A stretch of 64,000 bases of DNA, from positions 62,001-126,000 of the forward strand of contig JAQGBZ010000063.1 in the NCBI GenBank assembly GCA_034687125.1. The letters run 5' to 3'. The notes beneath the pieces were generated by a model that was not told where the DNA came from, searched no databases, and saw nothing but the letters and a program-made list of their open reading frames with translations. Positions 63,849 to 64,000 of this stretch are shown one piece after another (position 1 is the stretch's first letter; each line of letters opens with the position of its first letter). The stretch comes from Neelides folsomi (Eukaryota; Arthropoda; Collembola; Neelipleona; Neelidae). Position numbers and translations under genes: made by a program.

Positions 63849-64000
63849 GTAAGAACCTTTAGCTCTTCTCCATTACCTCTTTTCTAATATGATATTGCGG
63901 ATTGGATGAATCCTCGCTGGTTGAGTGAAGTTGAATGGCATTTATAGTCTCAGTCTCTTTGATTCGCATGATAGCCAAATGGATATGATGTGGATTAATA
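63849..64000 (+). other. start of the next SIPA1L intron
   Basis: Begins GTAAGA after a phase-2 exon end. The gene continues beyond the right edge of the window. Confidence 0.75.

Noticed and set aside
1-64000. CRISPR arrays, bacterial operons, prophage or viral genes
   Set aside because: No regularly spaced repeats, ribosome-binding-site-led gene strings or viral proteins; the genes are spliced and animal-like.

Overview
This is a eukaryotic nuclear window from an invertebrate animal. The genes are split by short GT-AG introns (mostly 70-140 nt, with two GC-AG exceptions) and encode animal proteins: FRMD8, p31comet (MAD2L1BP), RNF8, KXD1, CLPTM1 and a SIPA1-like RapGAP. There are two nuclear tRNA genes and one decayed Tc1/mariner transposon. 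I see no bacterial, viral or CRISPR sequence. The short introns, AT-rich spacers and low repeat load suggest a small genome, perhaps an arthropod, but the sequence alone does not fix the phylum.

Layout. 1-13.4 kb is mostly non-coding and somewhat GC-richer. It carries two exons of an unidentified minus-strand gene (4055-4362 and 6664-6841), a possible secreted-peptide ORF (10007-10420), tRNA-Val (12784-12856) and tRNA-Met (13242-13314). 13.6-33.0 kb is a compact cluster of seven genes with mostly alternating orientation: FRMD8 (+), MAD2L1BP (-), RNF8 (+), KXD1 (-), a RING protein of unknown family (+), a five-finger C2H2 protein (+) and CLPTM1 (-). Exon joins were worked out by hand. In nearly all cases splice sites, reading phase and family similarity agree. 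33-41.6 kb is AT-rich and nearly empty, apart from a possible small TATA-driven gene (35670-35918, -). From 41.6 kb to the right edge lies the 5' part of a SIPA1-like RapGAP gene with four coding exons. One of its introns is 14.4 kb long and contains a degenerate DD37E mariner-like element with 147-148 bp terminal inverted repeats and TA target duplications (53253-54563).

How the genes relate. They are housekeeping and signalling genes rather than one pathway. They cover sheddase/FERM signalling (FRMD8), spindle-checkpoint silencing (p31comet), DNA-break ubiquitin signalling (RNF8), lysosome positioning (KXD1/BORC), ER membrane trafficking (CLPTM1) and Rap GTPase control (SIPA1L). Several pairs are head-to-head and may share promoters: unknown gene/FRMD8, MAD2L1BP/RNF8 and KXD1/RING. 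I do not see a new multi-gene system. The points most worth checking are the RING protein of unknown family, the two GC-AG introns, the lineage-specific RNF8 tail, the DD37E element and two possible small genes.
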